Assembly: GCA_934234185.1 (NCBI GenBank)
Contig: CAKQHO010000079.1
Span: 1 to 15,523, forward strand
Direction: 5' to 3'
DNA length: 15,523 nt
Origin: an uncultured Psychrobacillus sp.
GTDB taxonomy: Bacteria; Bacillota; Bacilli; Bacillales_A; Planococcaceae
Positions 14,488 to 15,523 of the stretch are shown here, piece after piece. Position 1 is the stretch's first letter. Each line of letters opens with the position of its first letter. The translations under genes were made by a program, and so were the position numbers. The notes below the pieces were generated by a model. That model did no database searches. It was given only the letters and a program-made list of their open reading frames with translations, and was not told where the DNA came from.

Positions 14488-15498
14488 ATGCACTTTTCAA
14501 ATATTGTACAAGTTATCGATACACATACTTACGGGGAACCTACACGTGTAATTAATGGAGGTTTGTTAAAATTAAAAGGAAAAACGGTGGCTGAGCAACG
14601 AGATTTTATGGCAGCGAACTATTCATGGTGGAGAGACGCAATCATTCAAGAACCAAGAGGTCATAGAGATATGTTTGGCGCATTATTACTTCCTCCCCTT
14701 CGAGATGATGTGGATTTTGGTGTTATTTACATGGATAATACTAATTTCTTAAACATGTGTGGTCATGCGACAATAGGAGTAGCTACCACCATAGTAGAAA
14801 TGGGTCTAGTAAAAGCCGAAGGAGACTATGTTGACCTAACATTAGAAACACCAGCCGGATTAGTTTATCCGAGAGTTAACTTGGAAAACGGCAGAGCAAA
14901 ATCTGTGTCATTTAAAAATGTTCCAGGCTTTTTAGAAGAAAAAGATGTGAAGATTGAAGTAGAAGGTCTTGGAGAAATTACCGTGGATATTAGCTTTGGA
15001 GGAAACTATTTTGCATGGGTAGATATTTCTCAGACCAACGAGCTTTTACATCCTTCCAATGGCTCTAAATTAAAAGAACTGGCTAGAAAAATAAAATCCG
15101 CAGTAAACGATACGGTAAAAGTTCAGCATCCAACTAAACCTTATATCAATTATATAGATATCGTTACATTTTATGGGAAGCCATCTTTATATCCAGAAGC
15201 GACTTACAAAAATGTACATATGTTTAGTGATGCGCAGGCAGATCGTTCTCCAGGAGGAACAGGAACTACTGCCATGGTCTCCAGAATGGTCGGTCGAGGA
15301 GAGCTTCAGTTAAATGAAGAAGTGATCTGTGAAGGGTTTGTTGGAGGAAAGTTTTATGGAAAAGCACTAGAAAAAGTTGATTTGAATGGAAAAGAAGCAT
15401 ATATTACCGAAATCACAGGCAGCGCCTTTATTACCGGCTTCAACAACCTTGTAATAGATCCGCATGATCCTTTTAAACATGGTTTTATAGTAGATTAA
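14488..15498 (+). CDS. proline racemase family enzyme with a Cys/Gly active site
   Basis: This 336-residue enzyme is a full-length member of the proline racemase/hydroxyproline epimerase family. The first catalytic motif MCGHATIG is intact with C91, and FGGNYFAWVD (about 170-179) and DRSP (252-255) of the substrate pocket are present. At the second catalytic position, where racemases and epimerases have Cys (SPCGTGT) and trans-3-hydroxyproline dehydratases have Thr, this protein reads SPGGTGT, with G256. It should therefore not be a two-base racemase; a one-base reaction such as dehydration or elimination is more likely. The ATG follows AAGGAGG by 7 nt, and the gene is the last complete one of the TRAP operon. 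The TRAP system probably imports its substrate. Family membership is certain; the reaction is not. Confidence 0.9.
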   Translation: MHFSNIVQVIDTHTYGEPTRVINGGLLKLKGKTVAEQRDFMAANYSWWRDAIIQEPRGHRDMFGALLLPPLRDDVDFGVIYMDNTNFLNMCGHATIGVATTIVEMGLVKAEGDYVDLTLETPAGLVYPRVNLENGRAKSVSFKNVPGFLEEKDVKIEVEGLGEITVDISFGGNYFAWVDISQTNELLHPSNGSKLKELARKIKSAVNDTVKVQHPTKPYINYIDIVTFYGKPSLYPEATYKNVHMFSDAQADRSPGGTGTTAMVSRMVGRGELQLNEEVICEGFVGGKFYGKALEKVDLNGKEAYITEITGSAFITGFNNLVIDPHDPFKHGFIVD

Positions 15499-15523
15499 TA
15501 AAAAATTACATTTTACAAAAGTG

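Overview
The window looks like chromosomal DNA of a low-GC, spore-forming member of the Bacillales (Bacillaceae/Planococcaceae type). The evidence is strong AGGAGG ribosome sites, frequent TTG starts, and typical Bacillus families: YtxJ of the bacillithiol system, a YusW-like lipoprotein, YuiD and the spore-associated LytH peptidase. Genus was not determined. I see no rRNA, tRNA, transposase, phage gene or CRISPR array.

Left part (1-2290, minus strand): a two-gene acyl-CoA operon, thiolase then 3-hydroxybutyryl-CoA dehydrogenase, in the order of the Bacillus mmgA-mmgB genes. It has a near-consensus vegetative-type promoter and a CcpA cre-like palindrome in its leader.

Central part (2257-7326): single genes with their own signals. 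These are a multi-spanning TM-helix/mechanosensitive-like membrane protein, ytxJ, a YusW-like lipoprotein, yuiD, a small DUF5658-type membrane protein and the M23 endopeptidase lytH. The first three each have a sequence upstream that fits a SigB (general stress) promoter, so they may form a small stress-response cluster. Clear hairpin terminators separate several units.

7327-7912 is a non-genic stretch of about 590 bp. It holds two different arrays with an exact 21-bp period and a 60-bp direct duplication (56/60 identical). It is the most unusual sequence in the window.

Right part (7870-15523): two divergent operons. The minus-strand operon encodes a class A beta-lactamase-like serine hydrolase without a signal peptide, an M19 dipeptidase and a class I glutamine amidotransferase-like (C26) gamma-glutamyl hydrolase, and ends at a good terminator. 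The plus-strand operon encodes a GntR/FCD regulator, a complete TRAP transporter (DctP, DctQ, DctM) and a proline-racemase-family enzyme, tightly packed or overlapping. Its promoter carries a perfect palindrome (GGGATA-CAA-TATCCC) that probably serves as the regulator's operator. The proline-racemase homologue keeps the first catalytic Cys (C91) but has Gly at the second (G256), so it should not be a standard two-base racemase. I infer a locus that takes up a small carboxylate, perhaps an imino acid or hydroxyproline-like compound, and processes peptides or D-amino-acid compounds; the substrate is not known.
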